From NCBI GenBank assembly GCA_022495995.1, contig JAFEMH010000332.1, positions 62,001 through 126,000 on the forward strand: 64,000 bases of DNA. The letters run 5' to 3'. The position numbers and the translations under genes were made by a program. Every line of letters starts with the position of its first letter. The stretch's first letter is position 1. A model generated the notes under the pieces. It did no database searches. It was given only the letters and a program-made list of their open reading frames with translations, and was not told the DNA's origin. This document shows positions 1 through 9,769 of the stretch, piece by piece. Origin of the DNA: Adenophora triphylla var. japonica (taxonomy: Eukaryota > Streptophyta > Magnoliopsida > Asterales > Campanulaceae).

Positions 1-470
1 CTCATGGTTGTGTTCAGTTGCGTGCCGTGCAACTACATATAAGTCTTTCTTATTTAATAACTTTACTCTCATAAGAGCTTGACAACCTGTCCTTTTAGAA
101 GAAGCTTTTTTTTTTCTTCAATTTTCTCTTTGGGTTTTCAATTTGTTCCAATGGAGATGGAATCTCTACTTCACCGACTTCTAATGGAGCTGGAACATCA
201 ATTTCATTTCCTGTTCCTTTTGTGTATCCTTGGCATGAACACATAAAATTTTATCTATTGGCCTTGATGTTTTCTTCGAGACACGTGAGGTTGTGATCTT
301 AACACTAAATCCCAATGCGTTAGAATGATTCTTGTACAATTGATACAATTCTTCCCATGTATTTGCTTTTATCCCCAGCAGAGATCAACATGGCTTGCTA
401 CAAATAAAAATAAAAAATTAGATTGGCAATAACATTGGAAAAACAGGTGCTGACATATTATAATGGAAAT

Positions 471-1660
471 ACTGGCACTCCAAACAACACTCACTGGCAC
501 TTCAAACAACAAAGTAACACTGACACTCCAAACGACACACAATGGCACATATAATATCAAACACTGGCATATTAAAAAATTAATACTGACACTCCAAACA
601 ACACTCACTGGTACTTCAATAACACTGAAGTTGCTGAAGCTACAAATAAGTAACATTGGCACTTCAATAACACTCACTGGTACTTCAAATAAGTAACACT
701 AGCACTCCAAACAACACTCACTGCACTTCTAACAACAAAGTAACACTGACACTCCAAACAACACTCAATGACACATATAATATCAAACACTGGCATATTA
801 AAAAATTAATACTGGCACTCCAAACAACACTCACTGGCACTTCAATAACACTGAAGTTGTTGATACACTGAAGTTGCTGAAGCTACAAATAAGTAACACG
901 GGCACTTCAATAACACTCACTAGTAGGGATGACCAAAACTGGTTCCGGGCCCGGTTCCGGTTCGGAACCGCCGGTTCCGGTTTGGAAAATGTATGACCCT
1001 TAATTGGCCCAAATTGATCACGGTTTCGGTTAATCCGGTTCCGGTTCACCATTTTGGTGACCCTTAACCGGCCTGGATCCAAACCGGTTCCGGTTACCCC
1101 AGTTCCGGTTACCCCAGTTCCGGTTTTCGTGACGGTTCATGGCGGTTCCGGGCTTTTTCGGTTCGGTTCCTGTCCGGTTTTTCGATTCCGGTCCGGTTTG
1201 GCCATCCCTACTCACTAGTACTTCAAATAAGTAATACTGACACTCCAAACAACACTTACTGGCACTTCAAACAACAAAGTAACACTGACACTCCAAACAA
1301 CACTCACTGGAACATATTATAAAAAAACTGGCATATTAAAAAATTAATACTGGCACTCCAAACAACACTCACTGGCACTTCAATAACATTGAAGTTGTTG
1401 ATACATTGAAGTTGCTGAAGCTACAAATAAGTAACACTGGCACTTCAATAACATTCACTGGTACTTCAAATAAGTAATACTGGCACTCCAAACAACACTC
1501 ACTGGAACTTTAAACAACAAAGTAATACTGACACTCCAAACAACACTCATTGGAACATATTATAAAAAACATTGGCACATTCAAAAATTAATCATGGCAC
1601 ATATAATAGCAAACACTGGCACACTCACTGGTACATATTATAAAAAACATTGGGATTGGA
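471..1660. repeat. Higher-order minisatellite in a FAR1-like intron
   Basis: Four imperfect units start near 471, 698, 1237 and 1478. Their period is about 228-244 bp once the MITE at 924-1210 is removed. Each unit is built from shorter words such as ACACTCACTGGCACTTCAA, ACACTGAAGTTG and CTACAAATAAGTAACACTGG. The array fills most of the intron between 366 and 1747. Open frames through it are by-products of the repeat and are not called. Confidence 0.8.
924..1210. mobile_element. hAT-type MITE with 8-bp target duplication
   Basis: A 287-bp insertion with terminal inverted repeats TAGGGATGACCAAA and TTTGGCCATCCCTA. It is flanked by the perfect 8-bp duplication CTCACTAG (916-923 and 1211-1218), the hallmark of hAT transposition. 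The interior is a dense series of GGTTCCGG/CCGGAACC words and has no transposase, so it is non-autonomous. It split one unit of the surrounding minisatellite. Confidence 0.9.
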
Positions 1661-1918
1661 AAGACAAGCAAAACCAATGTACTAGCATTATATAAAACAA
1701 ACTCTGGCATTATATAAAAAAACACTGGCATTATGAAATTGGCTTACCTGTATCGTGATTATCATCAACTGTGTGAGGAATTTGATCAATTACAGTAGCA
1801 TTATCTGCAGTAATTCAATTATAATGTTAACTAATCAATTTTGTGAGTGTACTGGCACTTCGAGTAATGAAGACTTCGAATAATTACCAGTTTCATCTTC
1901 AAAATCACGTAAGCTCAT

Positions 1919-2150
1919 CTTAACCTAATAAAAATCGTCAGTGTTGAATGAAACAATTAGGAATGATTGTAAATATCTTGATTGATCATCTATAATTGGC
2001 AGTGAATCATATATTACCTCAATCGACTGAAACGGAATGATTTTCGATTGAATTCTGCTTTAGCTCGATGAATTTCTCTGTTGCGGTGTCGTAACTGTGT
2101 GTTTTACTGTGTGTGTTCGTTTGAATTTGAGTTGATAAAAGGCGATTCAA
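1919..2150 (-). other. Likely 5' UTR exon and leader intron of the FAR1-like gene
   Basis: On the minus strand a GTAA donor at 2017-2014 follows a CAGTCGATTGAG exon end, and a TTTTTATTAG acceptor sits just before the ATG at 1918. This fits a noncoding first exon (roughly 2018-2150) and a short leader intron. No TATA box was identified with confidence, so the transcription start is inferred. Confidence 0.4.
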
Positions 2151-2765
2151 TTTTGTTAGTGAACCGGTCTCCGATTCAACACACATATCATAGATTTAAG
2201 TCGGGTCCAATAACTAATTTTTTCATAATGTTATAAAAAAAAACTAGTTTTTCATAAGAGCAACTCTCAACCTAATTATAATATCATAAGAGGATATTTT
2301 TTTCCCCAAAATGTCAAAAAATGACCCAAATTAAAATACGCAGCAGCCATCACTTATTTATAATGCACATCATCATTCCATTACTTCTCTAATTTCACAT
2401 ACATTGTACTCCATAATGTTTAATCTGTTGAAAAATAGTGTGTTTTGATGAAAATTAATGGATTATTTCCTAAAGGGTAATTTTGTCAAATTACTTAAAT
2501 GTTTATGTGTTTGTGTTCTACTCCATGAGAACAAGAAATCAAATATTTATTTGTCCAAAATGGATTTTGGATGAATAAGATATGAATGCTCAAAGTAAGT
2601 GGGTTGGAAGGAAGTTATCTCATGTTGCTAAGGAAATGGAGTTATCTCACTTTGGTTAAGATATAAATGCTCAAAGTAAAAGGAAAGTGGGTTATCCCAC
2701 ATTGAAAAAGAAGTAAACTTGGTGCTAGTATAAAGATTTGAACATTAGAGTAGTGTTCAAGATTA
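2151..2765. other. AT-rich intergenic stretch
   Basis: No gene recognised. A short imperfect duplication of the words AAATGCTCAAAGTAA and GTTATCTCA/GTTATCCCA occurs between about 2585 and 2705. Nothing else stands out. Confidence 0.5.
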
Positions 2766-3032
2766 CTCCCTCCGTCCCAATAAAAGCTTCACCTTTTATC
2801 CAAAAGGGCGTCCCGTTTGAAGCTTCACATTTCATTTTTTGGCAAAAAATCTTTATTATTCCACCAACTCATTCTCTCTCCTATTTCACTATTACGCTCA
2901 CAACATTTTTCAAATTTACTATTTCATCCACTCATTCTCTCTCCTATTTTACTATTACACTCACAACATTTTTAAAATCCTTAATTTACGTGCCGAAAAA
3001 AAATGGTGAAGCAATTACCGGGACGGAGGGAG
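2766..3032. mobile_element. Stowaway (Tc1/mariner-type) MITE
   Basis: The 267-bp element has the canonical termini CTCCCTCCGTCCC and GGGACGGAGGGAG. It is flanked by the TA dinucleotide at 2764-2765 and 3033-3034. The interior contains a ~65-bp duplication around the words CACTCATTCTCTCTCCTATTT. There is no coding capacity. Confidence 0.93.
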
Positions 3033-3258
3033 TATGTAGCATATAGCCTCTCTCTCGCGCACAGGTGCACAGGGGAGTGCAAATCAAGTTACAATTATCA
3101 CTACAACTTTATAAAGTACCAAAAGTACTCTTACTAAATGTTTCTCTCTCATTTATATTACTTCAATGTAGGGGTAAAATTGAGATCTACATGCTTTTAA
3201 GCCCAAAAACGACTATTATTTTGAACCAAATTGTAGCTTCCAAAACCCCATCTATTTT

Positions 3259-3273
3259 GAACCGGAGGGAGTA
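3259..3273. mobile_element. Stowaway terminus remnant
   Basis: The sequence GAACCGGAGGGAGTA resembles a Stowaway right end plus TA. No matching left terminus is evident within a few hundred bases, so this looks like a decayed or truncated copy, possibly reaching back to about 3110. Confidence 0.4.
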
Positions 3274-3655
3274 CTAAAAATGCCCCCATCCTCAAACAAA
3301 ACCCTAACCTATCCACCTCTCCCCTCATTCACGTAACACACACACTTTCTCTCTAAACCTCCCCCCCCCACACTCTCTCTCTCCAGCCTACCGGCGTCCC
3401 TTCTTCTCTGGCACCGGCACCGGCACATCATCGTCATCACACCCACCGATGCCCAGCCTCTTTTGCCCCCGCATCCCGAGCTGCGGATCCGGCACCTCCT
3501 TCTTCTCCGACTCTGGTGCATCATACCAGATCTGGAAGCATGAAAGAGAGTCGAAGATGAGAGAAATCCATCAAATCTGAGCCAGATCTTACTTCTTCCT
3601 CTCTTCTCCGTCAATAGACCCTCACCCAACCGCAAATCGGGTAACAAACTGGTTT
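3274..3655 (+). other. Pyrimidine-rich segment resembling a plant 5' UTR/first exon
   Basis: The segment opens with an AAAACCCTAACC-type leader, continues with long CT runs (CTCTCTCT, a C9 run) and ends near a possible splice donor (AATCG|GTAACA at about 3640). That is typical of plant 5' leaders. No convincing protein or downstream exon was recognised, so it is reported as leader-like sequence only. Confidence 0.25.
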
Positions 3656-5062
3656 TTGATTTTCCTCAATGTACACTCCCTATTAAGGTGGTAGTATTGA
3701 TAACCACCTGTTAGCTTTGTGAAAATGTAATCAAGGAGGGGGAGGGCTGCTGTTGTTCCAATACTTACTATCAGAAGTAGCCCTGAAAGCAGGGAGGATG
3801 AAATTGATAAGTGATCAATGTGGATCAACAAAGTTGAATTTCTACTTTAAAAAAAAAAAAAAAAGTAAATTTCAATCCAATGATTGTAGGCGGTCACCAA
3901 AAAAATTCTATACTAATGGTACCAGATTCATGTTGCTTTCTTTTTCAATTTCCCTAAGGCAGTGTAGTAGACAATGATGTATGATTTTGGTTTTAATTTC
4001 AGCTCATAGTGAATAAATTGCAGTATTGTAATAGCAAATTAAAGTCTGAAAGTTAAATTATGAGAGTTAGCTTTAATTAAATATCAGAGTTTATTGTAAA
4101 AAAAATATATATAACAAAAAATGAGTCTTGTAGTTGATCTATGAAATTAAATTGATTCTGATAGTTGAACTATGAGAGTCAATTTCAATAAAACATCCGA
4201 GTTTTTTAAATTTTTATACAAAATCTGAATTATGAAGAAAAAAAATCACTCTTATAGTTCAACTATAAGAAGTGAACTAGTCTTATACTTCAACTATAAG
4301 AGCGGACTAGTATTGGGTCAAAACGTACGTCATTCAACTGTTGAGGGTATACAGGTCTTTGAAATGTTGAAGGGTTTTCATGGAATTTTGGAAATGTCCG
4401 GTCCTTTTATGACATTATGCTTAGGCTGAAGGGCAGAACCTTTAGTTCTCTCGTATCTAAATTCTTTCAAAGCCTCATTTGCTCAGTTCTCACTTCCTGA
4501 CTCCACATTGGATCAAGAATGAGTCGGAAGGATCAAACATTGTTTGTCACTATACATGGTGAAATTAATTACCCACGAAAATCAACATCGAATTTATTTT
4601 CCACAACATGTTTCGCTTTTCAACTTTCAACTCGGTCGAGTTTTCTTATTCATGATCACCTATTCATATTACATGAGTTAATGTTAACATGGGTTGGAAT
4701 CAAACCAGGTTTTTTTATTTCTGTCATGACAACGTCAAATGTAAGATTAACCCCAACACTAACTGATGACTACCAGTTATTGTCGGGTATTAGAACTTGA
4801 ACCAGCAGAATTTTCAGTTATAGAAAGAATAGATTGAGAAAAATTGACATTTCGGCCAGATCCACTCCACTTATTAGGAAGTATAGATGGAATTTGCCAT
4901 TTAACAGAGATGCTAAATTTATCTACATAACAAAACTATGGTCAAAGGATCCAATCGTCATCAACTTTAGCTTCTATTGAGGCAGTACAACCCAGAAAAG
5001 TCATACTTTCACACAATATTATCTATCATAAATAAACAACATTGTGAAACAATTATACTCAC
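3656..5062. other. Noncoding stretch, no gene recognised
   Basis: Contains an A-run at about 3849-3864. From about 4040 to 4330 it has a set of diverged repeats around the word ATAGTTGAACTATGAGAG, with inverted copies such as TATAGTTCAACTATAAG. This looks like an old dispersed repeat. The remainder shows no open frame with recognisable similarity. Confidence 0.45.
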
Positions 5063-5436
5063 AGCTATTCTCCTTGGTTGTGTGCACACAATGTTACAAA
5101 TTCCACCAGCACCCGCTTCAATCATATCATCCAATATAAATTGTGGTACCTACACTGATCACTAGTTAAAACATACTGCTGTCTAGAGAAGTATAGACAA
5201 AAGACCAAGGAACGAGTAGCTTATACTTAAAAGCCAAAACAAACGGCAAAAGAAGAAGAGATAATCCACATAAATATCTGAGTTTCACAAACACCAAAAC
5301 CATAACTTAGCACCTGAGTCGTCTTTCCACAACCTGTTTCCCCGCAAACCACAAGGACTTCATTCTCCTTCAGCAAATGCAAAATATCACCTTTCAGCTC
5401 AACAATTGGAAGTGCAGCTCTAGATTTTAGCATGGC
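5063..5436 (-). pseudogene. DExH-box RNA helicase, two exons (motif I and Ia region)
   Basis: Minus-strand exon 5314-5436 (acceptor TTTCAG, donor CAG|GTGC) encodes AMLKSRAALPIVELKGDILH... with Walker A motif GETGCGKTTQ. Exon 5063-5149 (acceptor GTGTAG, donor GCT|GTGAGT) continues in phase with VPQFILDDMIEAG...CTQPRRIA, motif Ia. The order and sequence fit the plant DExH-box family with N-terminal RWD/UBA regions, ATP-dependent RNA unwinding enzymes. Later motifs (DEAH, SAT, QRxGR) are absent to the left in this window, and a linker exon expected between here and 20044 was not found. Splice sites look sound, so this may be a recently broken gene or a captured fragment. Confidence 0.8.
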
Positions 5437-5498
5437 CTGAAAATAAAAAAAGTACAGACAAGTTAAATGCACAAAAGCACACAACCTGGCATACATCT

Positions 5499-6218
5499 TG
5501 ATGCTGTCCAGTAATAACAATTGGGCCTGGTCCAAGTCCATTAGCGAGAGAGTAACCCGTGGGCACAACAGTGGATATGACCCAAGAAGGAGATAATATC
5601 ATCGGCGACCCAAAGGGGATCATAGGGAGGCGAGATATTGAATATCCCGCTAATATCCTTAAGAAAGGGGGAAATCAGGATAGTAAAAGGCGACATATTA
5701 TGAGGAATACCTGCGATAAAGATTAAACGCGAGACATGATGGCAAGGCGAGATACGATAATGAGTGACCTTATCCGGCGAGAGAGGGATCCCAGTTGATA
5801 CTCACCAGAGGCGGCATATAAATATCTACCAAGTGGGACCCATCAGACGGTTATGCATTGGGATTGATGATCACGTGTTAAGGGTTTACTTTATAAAGGA
5901 CCAATGATATGTTGACACGTGGCAGGAGGCATGAAACGTGAGGAGGTCACATGCATGGCACGAGGATGAGGGGTATAAATAAGATGGGAAAGCTTCATTT
6001 CAAGGTATGTCCATTGATACACACACTATCACCTTCAATACTGTTTACCTTCCTTCCAAGCAAACACTTATCCTCACGCCGGAGGGGCTTACGCCGGAGC
6101 CGCCCCCGGCTTAGTTAACGTTTATTGTGTGCAGATCAGTCGGAGAAGAAGGAGCCGGAGATATCAAGGATAGACTACAACGGTGAGGTTGCTGTTGAGG
6201 AAGTTCCTGGCAACATCA
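5499..6218 (+). repeat. Element 1 5' LTR
   Basis: 720 bp, starting TGATGCTGTCC and ending GCAACATCA. It contains the U3 promoter (TATAAATA at 5974-5981) and recurring GGCGAGA/GGCGACA words between about 5520 and 5800. Confidence 0.95.
5872..5981 (+). promoter_or_regulatory. Element 1 U3 promoter: two G-boxes and TATA box
   Basis: Two CACGTG G-boxes (5872-5877 and 5916-5921, the second as ACACGTGGC, an ABRE-like context) lie 50-100 bp upstream of TATAAATA (5974-5981). The 3' LTR has the same layout at 18279-18388. G-boxes bind bZIP and bHLH factors, so ABA, light or stress response is plausible but not shown. Confidence 0.7.
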
Positions 6219-6220
6219 AT

Positions 6221-6240
6221 TGGTTCCGTTGCCGGGACTC
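6221..6240 (+). other. Element 1 primer binding site, tRNA-Glu
   Basis: TGGTTCCGTTGCCGGGACTC begins two bases after the LTR end. It is complementary to the 3' end of plant tRNA-Glu as I remember it (acceptor strand UCCGUUG plus CCA). Related Tat/Athila elements more often use a tRNA-Asp-like site. Confidence 0.75.
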
Positions 6241-6843
6241 TTTTCTCTTCAAGGATTGAAGCTTCGTTGGCGGTGGCTTGAGATCGAGGGAGCTCTGTTC
6301 TGAAATTCTGAAGGTGGGTCGTGTGGCGGACGATTTGAGAGAAGTATTGAATTCACCGGTTGAAGTTGACGTTATTGGCAATTTGTAAGAGGAATTTTGT
6401 TGTTCTTATTGTTGGTGGAGGCGAGTGGTGTTTGTTTTTGCTGTTATGATTGATTGGTGTTTGTGAGTTGAATATTTGGAGAGGGTAATTCGGTTTAACT
6501 GAGTTGGTGTAGATTCTTGTTTTCTAAAAGTATTTGTAGGAGTTGTGTTGAATTGTTTGTTAAGATTTGTTAAGATTTGTTCAAATCTGGGTTTGGTTGT
6601 GAAGGTTTGAAGTTGGAATTTGTGAAATTGTTTGTTTCGAATAGCTTTGATTTGGGTGTTTTTTGAGGTAAGGTGTGGAAGGTTTTGGTGTTTGAAGAAA
6701 AGTTTGATTACTGGGTTTATTGTTGTTGTTTCTGGGTTTTTGAGCAAGATCTTCAAATCTTCATAAGATTTGCAGATTTTCGTTGTTGAAGTTCATAGAG
6801 GTGATTACGTAAGTAGAAAGAATGTCAACACCGAGAGAAGAAT
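6241..6843 (+). other. Element 1 untranslated leader
   Basis: Sequence between primer site and gag. It is T/G-rich, with repeated GTTTGTTAAGATTTGT words near 6555-6585. No gene called. An in-frame ATG at 6822 (MSTPREEYGSG) is in a different frame from gag and may mark the original start displaced by an indel. Confidence 0.5.
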
Positions 6844-8406
6844 ATGGTAGTGGGCCAAAAGATCGTAGCGGGAAGGAACATTGTCACTCCAATTTCTGGG
6901 TTTGGAAATATAGGTATGGGTGGAGCGAGAGATACTTCCTCCTCGCAGCAAGTAATCCCGGAAGAGGCGGAGCGAGATACTGGCGACGAGAGAGAGAGGA
7001 ATGTGATGCCGCCACCACCAGAGGAGGAAATAGAGAATGAGGAAGAAAGTTTGAGGATCCATAACGCTCTGATCATGCAATTGATTGAGAACAACAAGCG
7101 ACTGAGGGCGATGAAGAAGAAACCTACTCCAATCCCGCAGGGATTTTTAACGGCGACAATAGAGGGAGATAAGGGAGCAAATAAGGAGGTAATTGTAGTA
7201 AATGAGGAGCAAGAAAAGGAAGTAGAGCCTGAGAAACCAAAAGAAGTAGAAGCGAGAATAGAAGGGTCGCAAAGGCGAATTGAAGGAACACAAAAAAGAA
7301 AAGCGGGAGAGTACATGGAAAATGGAAGAAAGATTAAAGTTTATCATTGGCCACACACTTCCCAAGTGTCGTCCCTCTATTGTGAAGAAGAAGAGGGTGA
7401 TACTGCGTCAAATGATGCTGAAGATGGCGAGAAAGAGGTGAGAAGTTTCAAAGATTGCGAGAGACCCAAGTCGGTAGAGAAAGGGAAGGGTATAGGAGTT
7501 AGTCGTTTTGGAGAAGAAGATGGTTTCAGGAAGCAGATGGCCGAGATGGCAAGGAGATTGGCAGAGCTGGAAAGGGGTGGTGTAGTTGATAATGAGAAAG
7601 ACTCTTTTGTCGCTCCGTTTGCTAGATATATCCAGGAAGCTGAGCCAGCTCCAGACTTTCGTTTGCCCGCTCTATCCAAGTATGCAGGAGTCACCACAGC
7701 CAGAACTCATGTAGCGGGATTTGAGGTCACAATGGCGATTTTGACAAAGGATGATGCTTTATTATGTAAGACTTTTGCTAGCACCTTGGAACTTCAGGCT
7801 TTGGATTGGTTTGTGCGACGGCTTTGTTAATTCCATATTGGGGTACCAAGACTTCAAAAGGAAGTTTTTGGCGAGATTCGGGTCAGTGGGAGCTCAACCA
7901 GTAGCACTGCAGGAGTTGATTGGGATTAAACAGAAGACGGGAGAAGGTCTGGTTACTTACACCAACAGATTTTGCTGATTGCCAATCAAATTCTTGAGAT
8001 CGATCCCAAATATGTTATAATGATGTATATGTCGGGTCCGTCCGAATCATTCGGGAGGGAGTTAAGGATGAGATTACTCGCGACTTTGAGCGAGTTACAT
8101 GAAAGGGTCAAGGCGTATTGTGGTGGTGAGGATATTGATGAAGGAGCTTCTAACACTGGGAAGAAAAGTGTTAAGGATAGGATTGAGTATGTCAAGGAAG
8201 GAAATGCCGCCCAACAAGGAGGTCGAGGGAATCCTGCTGGCGGCAGAGGGGGAGGTCGCGTTGGAGGTCGCAATGGAGGGCAAAATGGAGTTCGAGGAGT
8301 TAGGAGGATTGTAAGGTTTACAAGGCTGACCGCTAGACCAAGTGAAATTCTCGTGGCCGTTGATTTGCCACCACCTTTTGAAATGAAGCGATCTTGGGAG
8401 GACTGA
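6844..8406 (+). pseudogene. Element 1 gag (capsid), frame-shifted
   Basis: The first frame (6844-7830) begins with an acidic, Lys/Glu-rich N-terminal region. It leads into the retrotransposon gag domain (FRLPALSKYAGVTTARTHV..., LDWFVRRL). The domain continues in another frame to 7978 (FKRKFLARFG, TGEGLVTYTNRF) and in a third to 8406 (ANQILEIDPKYV..., then a Gly-rich basic stretch). Breaks fall near 7815-7830, 7975 and 8400. Gag forms the virus-like particle that packages element RNA. No single uninterrupted gag can be made from this copy. Confidence 0.85.
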
Positions 8407-8407
8407 C

Positions 8408-9769
8408 ATGAATCAATATTGTAATTATCATCGGGACAGGGGTCATGAGACCGACAATTGTTATAATTTGAAAAGAGTAATTCAAAAGAAGGTTGACAGG
8501 GGTGAGTTGCAAGAATATGTATGGCAAGAGCCAAATGGGGCGGCTCAAGGAGGAAATGGTAACAGGAATGAAATTTTGGTAATTCACGAGCCCACAAGCA
8601 TTACTTGCTTAAGCAATCAGATTATGTCGCTATCCCATACATGTCACATTCCCGCCTATCCACCCAGTGAAGAAAGAATGATCAGTTTTTCAAGGCGAGA
8701 GTTGGCTCTAACGCCGAGTCATGGATGCCAACCGATTGTAATCTCAATCGCCCCGGGGAACAGTATTTTGCATCGGGTTTTAGTAGACTCAGGAGCAAGC
8801 CGAAATATTCTCTATTATGACGCTTTTAAAAAGATGCGATATACAGAGGCCAATTTGGTGCCGTATAAGGGTTTTTTGGAAGGATTTACAAACCACACTG
8901 TGCGGGTTAAGGGGACGATTTCTTTGGCGGTAGAGGTAGGAGAAGATGAGAAGGTGAGAACTCGCACCGTGGAATTTATGGTTATTGATTTGGTGTCGCC
9001 ATACAACGCTATTGTCGGTATTCCCTTTATGCAATCTTTTGAAATGGTGGTTTCTATCCCGCATCAGCGAGTCAAATTCCCTACTCCAAAAGGGATTGCT
9101 TGCTTGAAGAGTGAAGCTAAGGAGGTGATTCAAAAGAAGATTGAGATGCAAACGGCGGCAAGAGCTAGCACAAGTTCACTCTCCACAGCTATGGTGGTGC
9201 GAGATGCGAGAATTAACATGATCACCGACTTAGGAGGGTGTGAGAACTGGGAGGAAACTGAAAGCATGAAGAATAAGTCGGCGATCATTGTTATTGAAGA
9301 AAAGGCGGAAGATGAAGTTGTGCGAGAAAGAAATGAGGAGCGAGATACAGAGATGGTGGAGGGAAAATCAGAAGGAAATTTGATGGAGCTAATGGTGATG
9401 CAAGCTGAGATGGCATGGTCTAGGTCTGCTGAATTTGTCAAAATGAAGGAGCCCCTCATTGAAGAGATAGTAGACTCGGATAGTGAAGAATGTGATGAAG
9501 AGATCATGATGGACACCCCTGAGAACATGTCGCTTACCGGGAGAGATAAGGGGGAAAGTAGCGGTAAGAAGATAAAGAAATGTGTTGATCGGAGGAAGGC
9601 GGCTGAGATGGAAGTAGATACATTGCAAATACGGGATGAGCCTGATATCCAGGCGGCCGAAGAATTGGAAGAAGTGATTGTGAATGATGAATACCCAGAG
9701 CAGAAAGTTAAAATTGGGAAACAATTGAAAAGGGATGAGCGGGATATCTTGATTGATTTTGCGAGATAA
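8408..9769 (+). pseudogene. Element 1 zinc knuckle and aspartic protease
   Basis: A 453-residue frame. Near its start is the Cys/His cluster CNYHRDRGHETDNC (residues ~6-19), the nucleic-acid-binding end of Gag. The protease follows: active-site LVDSGAS at about residue 125 and the flap/dimer region VIDLVSPYNAIVGIPF near residues 195-210. The C-terminal third is an acidic linker toward RT. The protease cleaves the polyprotein. The frame ends at 9769 by an indel; RT continues in another frame that overlaps from 9753. Confidence 0.85.

Larger units (their letters stand above)
1..1918 (-). pseudogene. FAR1-like gene, 5' part (three coding exons), frame broken twice
   Basis: Minus strand. Coding exons are 1888-1918 (ATG at 1918), 1748-1804 and 365 to the left edge. 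Each junction has GT/AG borders and the phases agree: exon 1 ends with G of a split Asp codon and exon 2 with G of a split Ala codon. The third exon reads like the FAR1 DNA-binding domain (WRKY-GCM1-like zinc finger). It contains WEELYQLYKNHSNALGFSVK, then FMCSCQGY, a basic linker, and RTGCQALMRVKL...VARHATEHNHE, which matches the conserved Cys and HNHE signature. FAR1/FHY3 relatives are transposase-derived transcription factors of light signalling. The frame is lost at about 249 (one A short in AAAATTTT) and at 106-115 (a 10-T run, one base too long); the two shifts compensate. Either a decaying gene or homopolymer sequencing errors. The rest lies left of the window. Confidence 0.72.

Noticed and set aside
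3309..3647. Arg-rich minus-strand frame of 112 residues
   Set aside because: Antisense reading of a CT-rich, leader-like segment. No homology, and the plus strand explains the composition better.
6406..6756. Minus-strand frame of 116 residues in the element 1 leader
   Set aside because: Low-complexity Thr/Asn-rich translation of a T/G-rich leader; no domain, and overlapping frames are equally open.
6825..7316. Ser/Phe-rich minus-strand frame over element 1 gag
   Set aside because: Shadow of the Glu/Lys-rich gag N-terminus.
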